Below are positions 27,501-36,356 of a stretch of 64,000 nt of DNA, piece after piece (the stretch's first letter is position 1; every line of letters starts with the position of its first letter). The translations under genes and the position numbers were made by a program. The notes beneath the pieces are model-generated. The model did no database searches, was not told the DNA's origin, and saw only the letters and a list, made by a program, of their open reading frames with translations. The DNA comes from Planotetraspora mira (GTDB lineage Bacteria > Actinomycetota > Actinomycetes > Streptosporangiales > Streptosporangiaceae). Where the stretch lies: contig NZ_BOOO01000035.1 in the NCBI RefSeq assembly GCF_016863275.1, positions 160,323 to 224,322 of the forward strand, written 5' to 3'.

Positions 27501-28526
27501 TCAGACGAATCGGGCCTCGCCGGAACCTTCGACGATCTCGCCGAGGACCCAGGTCGGCACTCCACGCCCGGAGAGCAGCGCTGTCGCCCTGTCGGCCTCC
27601 TCGGCCGGGACGATCGCGCACATCCCCACGCCGAGGTTGAACGTCTTGTCCATTTCGGCCTGCGGCACCGCGCCGTGGCCGGCCAGGACTCCGAAGATCG
27701 CCGGAGGGGTCCAGGACCCGCGGTCGAGCAGTGCGTCGGCCGTCGAGGGGAGTGATCGGGCCAGGTTGGCCGCCAGGCCTCCGCCGGTGATGTGGGCGAA
27801 GGCGTGCACCTCCGTCTCGCGGATGAGGGCCAGGCAGTCGAGAGCGTAGACGCGGGTGGGCTCGAGCAGTTCCTCGCCCAGCGTTCGCGACAGCTCGGGG
27901 ATCTCTTGGTCGAGACCCAGCCCGGCGCTCGCGATGACGTGCCTGACCAGGGAATATCCGTTCGAGTGGATCCCGCTCGACGCCAGTGCGAGCACGACGT
28001 CGCCCGGCTTCACGCGGTCGGGCCCCAGCAGTTCGGACGCCTCGACGACCCCGGTCCCCGCGCCGGCCAGATCGTATTCGTCCGCCCCCATCGCGCCCGG
28101 ATGCTCGGCGGTCTCCCCGCCGATGAGGGCGCACCCCGCGAGGCGGCAGCCCTCGGCCACGCCACCGACGATGTCGGCGATGCGCTCGGGGACGACCTTG
28201 CCGCAGGCGATGTAGTCGGTCATGAACAGGGGCTCGGCCCCGCAGACGACGAGGTCGTCGACGACCATGCCCACGAGGTCGATGCCGATGGTGTCGTGCT
28301 TGCCGAGCCGCTGGGCCAGCATGACCTTGGTCCCCACGCCGTCCGTCGAGGTGGCGAGGAGCGGCCGGCGGTAGCGGAGGAACGCCGAGGCGTCGAAGAG
28401 TCCCGCGAAACCGCTGACGTCATGGACGACCTCGGGACGGTGCGAGCGAGCCACCCGCGACTTCATCAGCTCGACGGCCCGGTCGCCCGCGTCGATGTCG
28501 ACGCCGGCGGCGGCGTAGCTCGTCAT
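27501..28526 (-). CDS. purM: Phosphoribosylformylglycinamidine cyclo-ligase PurM
   Basis: 341 residues from ATG 28526, which overlaps the purF stop as ATGA. It makes aminoimidazole ribotide (AIR) from FGAM with ATP in purine synthesis. Family blocks are visible: YAAAGVDIDAGDRAV, LLATSTDGVGTK, ALIGGETAEHPG, LASSGIHSNGYSLVR and the Gly-rich HITGGGLAANLAR. Full length. It is the second gene of a purF-purM operon. Confidence 0.97.
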   Translation of the reverse strand: MTSYAAAGVDIDAGDRAVELMKSRVARSHRPEVVHDVSGFAGLFDASAFLRYRRPLLATSTDGVGTKVMLAQRLGKHDTIGIDLVGMVVDDLVVCGAEPLFMTDYIACGKVVPERIADIVGGVAEGCRLAGCALIGGETAEHPGAMGADEYDLAGAGTGVVEASELLGPDRVKPGDVVLALASSGIHSNGYSLVRHVIASAGLGLDQEIPELSRTLGEELLEPTRVYALDCLALIRETEVHAFAHITGGGLAANLARSLPSTADALLDRGSWTPPAIFGVLAGHGAVPQAEMDKTFNLGVGMCAIVPAEEADRATALLSGRGVPTWVLGEIVEGSGEARFV

Positions 28527-29998
28527 CGCTGGGCCTCCAGAACGTACTTTCCAACCCGGTCCGGGTCGATCGGGATCGGGTACTGGCCGTTGAAGCAGGC
28601 GCGGCAGAGCCGGTCGGCGGGGATCGTGGTCGCGCGGGTGAGCCCGTCGAGTGAGATGTAGCCGAGGGAGTCGGCCCCGAGCGACGTGCGGATCTCCTCC
28701 ACCGACAGCGAGCCGGCGATCAGCTCGGCCCTGGTGGCGAAGTCGATCCCGTAGAAGCACGGCCAGGCCACAGGCGGTGAGGAGATCCGTACGTGGACCT
28801 CGGCGGCGCCGGCCTCGCGGAGCATCTTGACGATCGCCCGCTGGGTGTTGCCGCGGACGATGGAGTCGTCGACGACGACCAGCCGCTTGCCCTCGATGAC
28901 CTCGCGGAGCGGGTTCAGCTTGAGGCGGATGCCGAGCTGCCGGATGGTCTGCGACGGCTGGATGAACGTCCGGCCGACGTAGGAGTTCTTCACCAGGCCC
29001 TGGCCGTAGGGGATGCCGCTCTGCTCGGCATAGCCGATGGCGGCGGGCGTGCCCGACTCGGGCGTCGGGATCACGAGGTCGGCGTCGACGGGGTGTTCCC
29101 GCGCCAGGGCGCGGCCCACCTCTACCCGCGTCGCCTGCACGCCGCGCCCGGCGATCGTGGTGTCGGGCCGCGCGAGGTAGACGTACTCGAACAGGCAGCC
29201 CTTGGGCTCGGGGGCCGCGAACCGGTGCGACCGCACGCCGCGCTCATCGATCGTCAGCAGCTCGCCGGGCTCGATCTCGCGGACGAATGAGGCGCCCACG
29301 ATGTCCAGCGCCGCCGTCTCCGAGGCGACCACCCAGCCGGTCTTCTCCTGAGCCGCCGGACCGGAGGGGCCCGACACGCCTGCCAGCCGGCCGAGCACCA
29401 GAGGACGGATCCCCTGGGGATCGCGGGCGGCGAACAAGGTCGTCTCGTTCATCCACACCAGCGAGTAGGCGCCCTTGACCTCGGGGAACAGCTCCGCGGC
29501 GACGTCCTCCACCGGGCGGGAGCCGTCCTGCGCCAGCAGGGCGGTCAGCACCTCGGTGTCGGTCGTGGCCTTGATCGTGCCCGCGGGAAGCCGAGCGGAG
29601 AGCTCGGCGGTGTTGATCAGGTTGCCGTTGTGGGCGAGCGCGAGGCCGTTGCCCTCGGAAGAGCTCAGCGTGGGCTGCGCGTTCTCCCAGACGCTCGATC
29701 CGGTCGTGGAGTAGCGGCAGTGGCCGATGGCCAGGTGGCCGCGCAGGGTCCCGAGGATCGACTCGTCGAAGACCTGGGCCACCAGGCCCATGTCCTTGTA
29801 CACGAGAATGCGGCTGCCCTCGCTCACTGCGATGCCCGCGGACTCCTGCCCCCGGTGCTGCAGCGCGTACAAGCCGTAGTAGGTGAGTTTGGAGACGTCC
29901 TCCCCGGGAGCCCACACACCGAATACGCCACAGGCGTCTTGAGGTGCACGATCCCTGGGGTCGAGGTCATGGCCGAGACGGCCGTCGCCCTTCAACAC
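28523..29998 (-). CDS. purF: Amidophosphoribosyltransferase PurF
   Basis: 491 residues from GTG 29998, chosen because its N-terminus lines up with the short propeptide form of Streptomyces homologues as I recall them; the frame stays open upstream. Catalytic Cys23 (PQDACGVFGVW) becomes N-terminal after loss of a 22-residue propeptide. The glutaminase domain (LQHRGQESAGIAV, HNGNLINTAEL) is followed by the phosphoribosyltransferase with its PRPP loop VVVDDSIVRGNTQR. It catalyses the first committed step of purine synthesis. The propeptide and CRACF near the end suggest the iron-sulphur type. Confidence 0.96.
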   Translation of the reverse strand: MLKGDGRLGHDLDPRDRAPQDACGVFGVWAPGEDVSKLTYYGLYALQHRGQESAGIAVSEGSRILVYKDMGLVAQVFDESILGTLRGHLAIGHCRYSTTGSSVWENAQPTLSSSEGNGLALAHNGNLINTAELSARLPAGTIKATTDTEVLTALLAQDGSRPVEDVAAELFPEVKGAYSLVWMNETTLFAARDPQGIRPLVLGRLAGVSGPSGPAAQEKTGWVVASETAALDIVGASFVREIEPGELLTIDERGVRSHRFAAPEPKGCLFEYVYLARPDTTIAGRGVQATRVEVGRALAREHPVDADLVIPTPESGTPAAIGYAEQSGIPYGQGLVKNSYVGRTFIQPSQTIRQLGIRLKLNPLREVIEGKRLVVVDDSIVRGNTQRAIVKMLREAGAAEVHVRISSPPVAWPCFYGIDFATRAELIAGSLSVEEIRTSLGADSLGYISLDGLTRATTIPADRLCRACFNGQYPIPIDPDRVGKYVLEAQR

Positions 29999-30146
29999 GT
30001 ACTTGAGTCTAGGTCGGCCCCGATGCTGCTCGGACACGCGGGTGGCGAAGTCACGGGTGAACGATCGATGGCGCTTTGCCGTGTCACGCCTGTTCAACGC
30101 CCCGATTCCCGGAAACCTAGGGCTTTCGGCATGCCCAGATATTGAG

Positions 30147-30836
30147 GTGGGGGACACAGCGACCGTGGCGGCACTCGATGACCACGACCAGACCCCGAGC
30201 TCCCCGGAGAGTCCCAGAAACGATCCACGCGAGGTCCGGCTCTCCGAAGGGGGAGGACCACGCGGCGAGACGCCCCCAGGGGGCTCAGGGACGCCTGGAG
30301 GTCCGTCCTGGGAGGCGCCCGGAGGCGGAGGCCCCTGGCAGCCCCCACCGCCCGGCGGCCACGGCCCCGGGCAGCCGCCGCCTGGCCAGCCGCCGGGTGG
30401 CGGAGGATGGCCGCCCAGTGGCGGCGGCTGGCCTCCTCCGGGTGGCGGCGGCGCCTGGCAGTCCCCGCCGCCAGGGGGCCCGTGGCAGCATCAGGAACCA
30501 GGCGGCGGGCTCGGCACCGCGGCGCTCGTCCTCGGCATCGTCAGCCTCGTGTTGCTGCTCGTCTGCGGCATCGGAACGCTCATCGCGATCGCCGGGATCA
30601 TCGTCGGCATCATCGCGATCACCAGGCGGTCCAACAAGCGCAGGGCGATCGTCGGGCTCTGCCTGAGCGCGCTCACCCTGCTGCTGGGCCTGATCGCCGG
30701 GGTCGTGATCTACAACTGGTACCAGAGCAAGAACCTCGGCGAGTGCTTCGACCCCTCCCTCTACCCGAGTCAGGAGGCGGCCCAGCGGTGCGTCGAGGAC
30801 AAGCTGGGCGGCACCCAGCCGGAGAACGCCATCTGA
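30147..30836 (+). CDS. DUF4190-type membrane protein with Pro/Gly-rich N-terminus
   Basis: 229 residues from GTG 30147 (GTG 30165 is another option). The first 115 residues are low complexity (Gly, Pro, Trp-Pro repeats such as GGGWPPSGGGWPPPGG). Two membrane helices follow in the DUF4190 pattern (TAALVLGIVSLVLLLVCGIGTLIAIAGIIVGIIAI, then a basic turn and ALTLLLGLIAGVVIYNW). A short external tail with two Cys (GECFDPSLYP..RCVED) ends it. The function is unknown; the disordered cytoplasmic arm may bind partners. It is convergent with the next gene, with 11 bases between the stops. Confidence 0.8.
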   Translation: MGDTATVAALDDHDQTPSSPESPRNDPREVRLSEGGGPRGETPPGGSGTPGGPSWEAPGGGGPWQPPPPGGHGPGQPPPGQPPGGGGWPPSGGGWPPPGGGGAWQSPPPGGPWQHQEPGGGLGTAALVLGIVSLVLLLVCGIGTLIAIAGIIVGIIAITRRSNKRRAIVGLCLSALTLLLGLIAGVVIYNWYQSKNLGECFDPSLYPSQEAAQRCVEDKLGGTQPENAI

Positions 30837-30847
30837 TCGCCGAAGGA

Positions 30848-31285
30848 TCACATCAGCGGGAGATGCTCCGAGAGATCGGCGCGTGATCCGCTGGCCGAGA
30901 CCTTCCCCGCCGCGACGGCGTCGGGCCACGAGAGCCCGCCGGTCGCGAGCTCCAGCCAGGTGACCGGATCGGTCTCGATGACGTTCGGAGGGGTTCCACG
31001 GGTGTGCCGGGGCCCTTCCACGCACTGCACCGCCGCGTAGGGCGGCACCCGGACCTCCACCGTCCGTCCGGGTGCCCGGGCCGCGAGTCGTTCCAGCAGA
31101 TTCCGTACGGCGAAGCGGGCGGCCTCCTTGAGCGGGGTCAGTCCCGCCTCGTAGGCCCCGAGGACCACCCGCACGCACGTGTCGGCGACGGCGTCGTCGG
31201 GACCTTCGAACGGCGGCTGCCCGAGATCGACGAGCTGGGCGTCGAGCGCCTCTCTGGCCTGTGCGGGGTCCAGTCTGCGTGGCAT
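30848..31285 (-). CDS. Sterol carrier family protein (SCP2-like)
   Basis: 145 residues from ATG 31285. It matches the small actinobacterial 'sterol carrier family protein' found near pur[17 protein letters not shown] at the start, a helical middle ([37 protein letters not shown]) and [40 protein letters not shown] at the end, the SCP2-type C-terminal block. Lipid binding is inferred from the family only. It is 21 bases downstream of the MFS gene on the same strand, so possibly co-transcribed. Confidence 0.85.
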   Translation of the reverse strand: MPRRLDPAQAREALDAQLVDLGQPPFEGPDDAVADTCVRVVLGAYEAGLTPLKEAARFAVRNLLERLAARAPGRTVEVRVPPYAAVQCVEGPRHTRGTPPNVIETDPVTWLELATGGLSWPDAVAAGKVSASGSRADLSEHLPLM

Positions 31286-31306
31286 CCGCCCATTGTCGTG
31301 CAAGGG

Positions 31307-32737
31307 TCAGGCGACCACTTCGGGGACCGCGGGCTCGGCTTCGGCCCCGTCCGCCGCGGTCCCCGCCGTACGGCTGTGCCGCAGCGCGTACAGGCTGACC
31401 GGGACGCCCACGAGGACGATGGCGGCCGCGATCACCAGGGTGAACTGGTAGGCGTCGAGGAACCGGTGGAGGGGGGCTCCCGTGGCGACGTTCTCCCGCG
31501 CGCTGAGGATGGCGCCGAGGATCGTGATCCCGAGCAGGCCGAACACCTCCCGTGAGACGTTGAGCACACCGGAGGCGACGCCCGCCCTGGCGGCGGGCAT
31601 CGTGTTGAGCACCACGTTGGTCAGCGGGACGAGCAGCCCGGCGCCGGCTCCGTAGAGGAGGAACCAGGGGAGCAGGTTGAGGTATCCGTCGCCCTCTCCC
31701 ACGCTCGACAGGCCGCCGATCGCGACGGCCATCAGCCCGAGCCCCGCGGCGACCGTGCGGGCGGTGCCGAAGCGGTCCGCGATCCGGGGCGAGACGGTCG
31801 CGATGACTGCCATCAGCAGGGCCATCGGCACGAAGCCCGCGCCGGCCTGGATGGGGGTGAAGCCCAGCGCGCTCTGGAGGTAGAGCGCGGTGAAGAAGTA
31901 GATGCCGAAGACGCCGAACGACCACAACCCCATGGAGAGCAGGCCCCCGCTGAAGATTCGCTCCCGGAAGAGAGTGAGGTCGATCATCGGCCGGGCCGTA
32001 CGGGACTCGATGGTCAGGAAGACGACGGCCGCGACCGCGGCCACCGCGAAGGACCCCAGGATGGGCGCCGACGACCAGCCGCGCGACTCCCCCTCGATCA
32101 GCGCGTAGGTCAGGGCGAAAAGGGTCAGCGCGGACGTGACCAGGCCCGGCAGGTCGAGGCCGGAGCGTGCCGCGGAGCCGCGCCGCACCCGGATGGACCG
32201 CAGTCCGATGACCGCGGTGACGACGCCGATGGGCGCGTTGATGAGGAAGATCCACCCCCAGTGGGCGTTCTCGCTCAGGAAACCGCCGGTGAGCGGCCCG
32301 ACGGCGAGCGCCAGCGCGCCCACGGCACTCCAGATGCCGACGGCCATGCCGCGCTCGCGCGGGTTGGGGAAGATCGCCGGCAGGAGGGCCAGCGAGGTCG
32401 GGGCGAGCAGCGCGGCCCCCACACCCTGTACGGCTCTCGCCGCGATCAGCGTCTCCTGGCCGCCGGCGAGACCGGCCGCGACGGAGGCGAGCGTGAAGAC
32501 CGTGAGCCCGGCGAAGAACATCGTCCGAAGGCCCAGCACGTCGGCCAGTCGTCCGCCCACGAGCAGCAGCCCCGCGAACACCAGGATGTAGGCGCTCACG
32601 ATCCATTCCAGCCCCGACATGGTCAGCCCGAGGTCGCGCTGGATGGTCGGCAGCGCCACGTTGACCACGTTGTTGTCCAGATAAGTCATGAATGTCGCGA
32701 GCGCCACCGCGACCAGCGCCCACCATCGTCCGGTCAT
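31307..32737 (-). CDS. MFS drug exporter, DHA2 (14-helix EmrB/QacA) family
   Basis: 476 residues. The N-terminus ATFMTYLDNNVVNVALPTIQ is the DHA2 motif D1, followed by motif A (GGRLADVLGLRTMFFAG) and motif C (LAVGPLTGGFLSENAHWGWIFLINAPIG). Fourteen membrane helices are expected from its length. It should export hydrophobic or cationic drugs by proton antiport. It is divergent from a TetR regulator, with repeated TGTACG elements in the shared promoter. Confidence 0.9.
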   Translation of the reverse strand: MTGRWWALVAVALATFMTYLDNNVVNVALPTIQRDLGLTMSGLEWIVSAYILVFAGLLLVGGRLADVLGLRTMFFAGLTVFTLASVAAGLAGGQETLIAARAVQGVGAALLAPTSLALLPAIFPNPRERGMAVGIWSAVGALALAVGPLTGGFLSENAHWGWIFLINAPIGVVTAVIGLRSIRVRRGSAARSGLDLPGLVTSALTLFALTYALIEGESRGWSSAPILGSFAVAAVAAVVFLTIESRTARPMIDLTLFRERIFSGGLLSMGLWSFGVFGIYFFTALYLQSALGFTPIQAGAGFVPMALLMAVIATVSPRIADRFGTARTVAAGLGLMAVAIGGLSSVGEGDGYLNLLPWFLLYGAGAGLLVPLTNVVLNTMPAARAGVASGVLNVSREVFGLLGITILGAILSARENVATGAPLHRFLDAYQFTLVIAAAIVLVGVPVSLYALRHSRTAGTAADGAEAEPAVPEVVA

Positions 32738-32762
32738 TGAGATCCCCTCTTACCGCGAAACA

Positions 32763-32824
32763 CTTATACGCAGTACCTGTACGACGTACATGTACGATGA
32801 ATAGGAGACCTTGTACGGCGTATA
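32763..32824. promoter_or_regulatory. Putative TetR operator region
   Basis: The gap between the divergent MFS and tetR-type starts holds the 12-bp palindrome CGTACATGTACG (32785-32796), three direct TGTACG copies (32778, 32791, 32812) and outer TATACG/CGTATA half-sites. This layout fits autoregulation by the neighbouring TetR protein and control of the exporter. Confidence 0.6.
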
Positions 32825-32861
32825 GTTGTCAAGCGCCGCGAGGGAGAAGGACTGACGGCCT

Positions 32862-33554
32862 ATGGCACCGGAGAAACTGACCCGACTGACCGTGATCGAG
32901 CAGGCGCTCGAGCTCGCCGACGACGAGGGGCTCGAGACCGTCACGATCAGACGTCTCGCGCAGGAGTTGGGCGTCACGCCGATGGCGCTCTACTGGCATT
33001 TCAAGAACAAGGAGCTACTGCTCCACGCGGTGGCCGATCACGTGCTCGCCGAGGTGACGCCGGATTTCGATCCCGCGTCCCCGTGGAACGTCCGGCTCCG
33101 GGCGATGATCGAGGCGCTCGTCCGCGTCCTGCGGAGGCATCCCTCGATGGTCGGGGTGTTCCCGATGATCCACAAGGAGCAGGTGAGCAGCTTCACCCTC
33201 GCCACGGAGACCGCCCTCACGCTTCTCAGCCAGGCGGGATTCACGCTGGAGGAGGGCTTCCTGATCTCGTCCCACCTGCTCCACGGAGTCCTCGCGCTGG
33301 TGGGCGATGAGCCGGGCTGCCCGCGGACCCTGAACGCGGGCGAGGCCGTGGAATGGCGCCGGCAGAAGCGGCTCGCTCTCGAGTCGCTGCCTCAGGACCG
33401 GTTCCCCAGCATGGTGGCGTTCGGAAAGACCTTCGAGGCCGAGCCGGACGTCGAGCACTACTACGCCTTCGGGCTCGACCTCCTGCTCTCCGGCATCGAG
33501 GCGATGGCCGCGCAGAGGACGCCGAGCACGGCCACCCCGAGCAGCACCACGTAG
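32862..33554 (+). CDS. TetR-family regulator of the adjacent MFS exporter
   Basis: 230 residues. The helix-turn-helix is VIEQALELADDEGLETVTIRRLAQELGVTPMALYWHFKNKELLLHAV, typical of the TetR/TetR_C subgroup that senses drugs; the C-terminal core has RHPSMVGVFPMIHKEQV. It ends with a short Thr/Ser/Pro tail after GIEAMAAQR. The last 94 bases overlap the convergent second MFS gene. It is probably the repressor of the exporter at 31307. Confidence 0.9.
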   Translation: MAPEKLTRLTVIEQALELADDEGLETVTIRRLAQELGVTPMALYWHFKNKELLLHAVADHVLAEVTPDFDPASPWNVRLRAMIEALVRVLRRHPSMVGVFPMIHKEQVSSFTLATETALTLLSQAGFTLEEGFLISSHLLHGVLALVGDEPGCPRTLNAGEAVEWRRQKRLALESLPQDRFPSMVAFGKTFEAEPDVEHYYAFGLDLLLSGIEAMAAQRTPSTATPSSTT

Positions 33555-34912
33555 GTCCGCCGGAACCCCGTCATGAGCTGCTGGAGGGCGACGGGGGACA
33601 CCTTGGAGAGCGTCCCGGCGTACACCTGGCGGCGCAACTCCGGCGCGACCGAGGCGGTGAGCACACTGAGCGTCGTGGCCACGCTGAGCACGACGCCCAC
33701 GTTCATGAACATGAGCCGGAACCCGTTCACGACTCCGAGGCTGCCGGGAGGCAGCGCGCTCATCACCTGGGTGGTGTTGCCCGTGAGGAAGGTCCCACTG
33801 CCGCACCCGGCGACGAAGAGCCCGATCCCGATCACCCAGTACGGCGTGGCCGTACCAGCGGACAGGGCCAGGATGAGGAGGCCGGCGGCGGAGGCGGCGG
33901 CCCCGCCGATCGCGAGGACGGCGGGGCTCGTCCTGCGGCCGAGCGCGCCGGCGATGGGGGAGGCCAGGGTCATCCCGATCGGGACGGGCAGCACGCCGAG
34001 CCCGGCGGTCAGGGCGTCCACGCCGCGGGCCGCCTGGAAATACAGACCGGCCAGCAGGATCAGGGACGCCCGCGCCAGGGCGTTGCAGAGCGAGGCGAGG
34101 TTGGCGAAGGCGAGCATCCGGCCGCCGAGGAGCGTCAGGTCGAGCACGGGATGGCTCGCCCGCCGCTCCACCAGCACGAGCACGGGAACGAGCGCCGCCG
34201 CGAGGAGGCCTGGCAGCGGATCGCCCTGGCTGATCGCGATCAGCGCCGCGGACAGGGCGGCGAACACGATCAGGTTCCCGAGCACGTCCACCGGCTCCCG
34301 GCGGCTGCGGGGAACCTTCCTGAGCATCAGGGCGCCCCAGACTAGTGCGGCCAGCCCTGGCGGCACGTTGACCCAGAAGATCCAGCGCCAGCCCAGCGTG
34401 TCGGCGATCAGGCCGCCCAGTGTCGGTCCCATGAGCTGGGCCACCGACAACGTCCCGATGTAGACGCCCATCCCCTGGCTCAGCCGATCGGGCGGGAAGG
34501 CGTCGGTGATGATGACGGTGCCGTTGGCGAGGATCATCGCCGCGCCCAGGCCCTGGACGGCACGCATGGCGATGAGCACTCCCACGTCGGGGGCGAGCCC
34601 GGCGAGCAGGGAGGCCGCCGTGTACAGGGCGAACCCGATGAGGTAGACCTCCCGCCTGCCCAGCAGGTCGGCCACCCTGCCGAACAGGACCAGCGTGGTC
34701 GTGCTCGCCAGCAGATTCGCCAGCAGGATCCAGCTCGACGCGACCGGCCCCGCGTCGAAGTTCCGCACGACCTCGGGAAGCGCGACGTTGAGCGTGCTGG
34801 CGCTCATGCCGATGAGCACGAGGCCGAGCCCGGTGACCGAGGTGACCCGCCAGGCGTAGCGCAGGGCGCGGGCGTGTTCGGGGGAGCCCGGCTGCGGGGG
34901 GACGACGGCCAT
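33461..34912 (-). CDS. MFS transporter, DHA2 family (second exporter)
   Basis: 483 residues from ATG 34912. The first helix carries VLIGMSASTLNVALPEVVRNF, motif A is FGRVADLLGRREVYLIG and motif C is QLMGPTLGGLIADTLGWRWIFWVNVPPG. Fourteen helices are expected. It is a paralogue of the exporter at 31307 but clearly diverged. Its 3' end overlaps the convergent tetR-type gene by 94 bases. It is divergent from the pentapeptide-repeat gene (78-base gap). The substrate is unknown. Confidence 0.9.
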   Translation of the reverse strand: MAVVPPQPGSPEHARALRYAWRVTSVTGLGLVLIGMSASTLNVALPEVVRNFDAGPVASSWILLANLLASTTTLVLFGRVADLLGRREVYLIGFALYTAASLLAGLAPDVGVLIAMRAVQGLGAAMILANGTVIITDAFPPDRLSQGMGVYIGTLSVAQLMGPTLGGLIADTLGWRWIFWVNVPPGLAALVWGALMLRKVPRSRREPVDVLGNLIVFAALSAALIAISQGDPLPGLLAAALVPVLVLVERRASHPVLDLTLLGGRMLAFANLASLCNALARASLILLAGLYFQAARGVDALTAGLGVLPVPIGMTLASPIAGALGRRTSPAVLAIGGAAASAAGLLILALSAGTATPYWVIGIGLFVAGCGSGTFLTGNTTQVMSALPPGSLGVVNGFRLMFMNVGVVLSVATTLSVLTASVAPELRRQVYAGTLSKVSPVALQQLMTGFRRTYVVLLGVAVLGVLCAAIASMPESRRSSPKA

Positions 34913-34990
34913 GCCGTCGATTCTGCCCTGCTGATCACCGGCCGCCGGTCGCTTGACAGGCGTGGACGTGAGCTGCCACCCTCCGGCCGC

Positions 34991-35671
34991 ATGTCCACCC
35001 CAACCTCGATGCGGAAGCAGAAGGAGCCGGCGGCCCCGAAGGTGCCCGTCTCCCTCACCGTCGCCGGGCTCCCCGAGCACGATCTCGAGAACGACGGGGC
35101 CTACCGCGCGATGCACTTCAAGAGCCTCGACCTGTCGTCGCGGCGTGCGCGTACGGCCGAGTTCGAGGGTTGCCGCTTCGTCGACACGGCACTCGCGGGC
35201 ACCGAGATGCACCGGGCCGAGCTCACCGACGTCGAGCTGGACCGTTGTGACCTGTCGAACATGAGGGTCCGCAGCTCGTCCGCCCACCGGACGGTGGTGT
35301 CGGCCAGCCGGCTGACGGGAGCGGCCTGGTCGGAATGCGCCTTCCACGACGTGGTCTTCGACACCTGCAGGGCCGACCTGGCGGGATTCAGGTTCTCGTC
35401 CTTCCGCACCGTCGTCTTCCGCGACTGCACGCTCCTGGAGGCCAACTTCCAGGACGCGGACCTGCGCGGGGCCCGGTTCGAACGGTGCGACCTGACCGGC
35501 GCGCAGTTCTCCAACGCCAAGATGGCCGGCGCGAGGTTCGCGGAGTGCACGCTGGCGGGCATCGCCGGCGTCACCAGCCTCAAGGGAGCGATCATCAGGA
35601 GTTCGGACGCGTGGGGACTCGTCCACAGCCTGGCCGGAGCCATGGGCATCACGATCGAGGACGCCTCATGA
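34991..35671 (+). CDS. Pentapeptide-repeat protein
   Basis: 226 residues from ATG 34991 (ATG 35009 is an alternative). Residues about 40-200 are tandem pentapeptides of the A(D/N)Lxx / FxxC type, for example LEANFQDADLRGARFERCDLTGAQFSNAKMAGARF, which build a right-handed quadrilateral beta-helix. The size is close to Qnr/MfpA proteins, which mimic DNA and protect gyrase, but the family is functionally diverse and I see no diagnostic residue. It stands between an exporter and a Crp-type gene. Confidence 0.85.
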   Translation: MSTPTSMRKQKEPAAPKVPVSLTVAGLPEHDLENDGAYRAMHFKSLDLSSRRARTAEFEGCRFVDTALAGTEMHRAELTDVELDRCDLSNMRVRSSSAHRTVVSASRLTGAAWSECAFHDVVFDTCRADLAGFRFSSFRTVVFRDCTLLEANFQDADLRGARFERCDLTGAQFSNAKMAGARFAECTLAGIAGVTSLKGAIIRSSDAWGLVHSLAGAMGITIEDAS

Positions 35672-35678
35672 CCGGTCG

Positions 35679-36356
35679 CTAACGGGCGTGCCTCCGGAGC
35701 TCTTCGAGGTCGTGGACGACCACCCGGAGGCGGCCCGTCTCGATCAGGCCGCGATCCCTGAGCGTGCGCAGCGCCTTGCTGACCGCCTCGCGGGACGCAC
35801 CGGTCCAGCCGGCCAGCTCGTCCTGCGAGAGCGGCAGGGCCACCCGGACCCCGCCGTCGACCGGCTCGCCGTACCGCTCGGCGAGCTCGACGAGCCGGGT
35901 CGCGACGCGTCCCGTGGTGTCGTAGGCCCCGTACTCGACCCGCTTGCGGTCGGCGTCCCGCAACCGCGCCACGATGAGCCGCATGAGCAGCACCGCCACA
36001 CGGCCGTGCCGATGCAGGAAATCGGGGAAGTCGCCGACCACGATCCCCTCGACGGGCTCCAGCGCCGTGACCGTGCCCGACCGTGGATGGCCGTCGAGCG
36101 CCGACATGTCGCCCAGGAGCGCTCCCGGGCCGCGGATGGCCAGCACGACCTCGGTTCCGCCCTCGGTGTGGGAGGACACCTTGACCCGGCCGGAGGTGAG
36201 GACGAGGACCCAGTCGGCCGTCTCACCCTCGTTCATCACGGTCGTCCCGCGTTCCCAGCCGCGGGTGCGCCCGGCCGCCCGCAGGTCGTCGATCTCCTCG
36301 GCGGTCAGCAGGTCGAGGAACTCTCCCGGCTCCGGACTGATCACTCGTTCCTCCAT
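35679..36356 (-). CDS. Crp/Fnr-family cyclic-nucleotide-responsive regulator
   Basis: 225 residues from ATG 36356. The cNMP-binding jelly roll (residues about 12-130) contains GALLGDMSALDGHPRSGTVTAL, equivalent to the phosphate-binding cassette, with Arg-Ser conserved and Asp in place of the usual Glu. A dimer helix is followed by the winged helix-turn-helix LSQDELAGWTGASREAVSKALRTLRDRGLIE. No Fnr-type cysteines are present. Its start overlaps the 3' end of an adenylate cyclase gene by 16 bases, so enzyme and sensor are probably produced together. Confidence 0.9.
   Translation of the reverse strand: MEERVISPEPGEFLDLLTAEEIDDLRAAGRTRGWERGTTVMNEGETADWVLVLTSGRVKVSSHTEGGTEVVLAIRGPGALLGDMSALDGHPRSGTVTALEPVEGIVVGDFPDFLHRHGRVAVLLMRLIVARLRDADRKRVEYGAYDTTGRVATRLVELAERYGEPVDGGVRVALPLSQDELAGWTGASREAVSKALRTLRDRGLIETGRLRVVVHDLEELRRHAR

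Noticed and set aside
30285..32726. 813-codon minus-strand frame over the first MFS gene
   Set aside because: It is Arg/Gly/Pro-rich in the wrong frame; the MFS frame has all family motifs.
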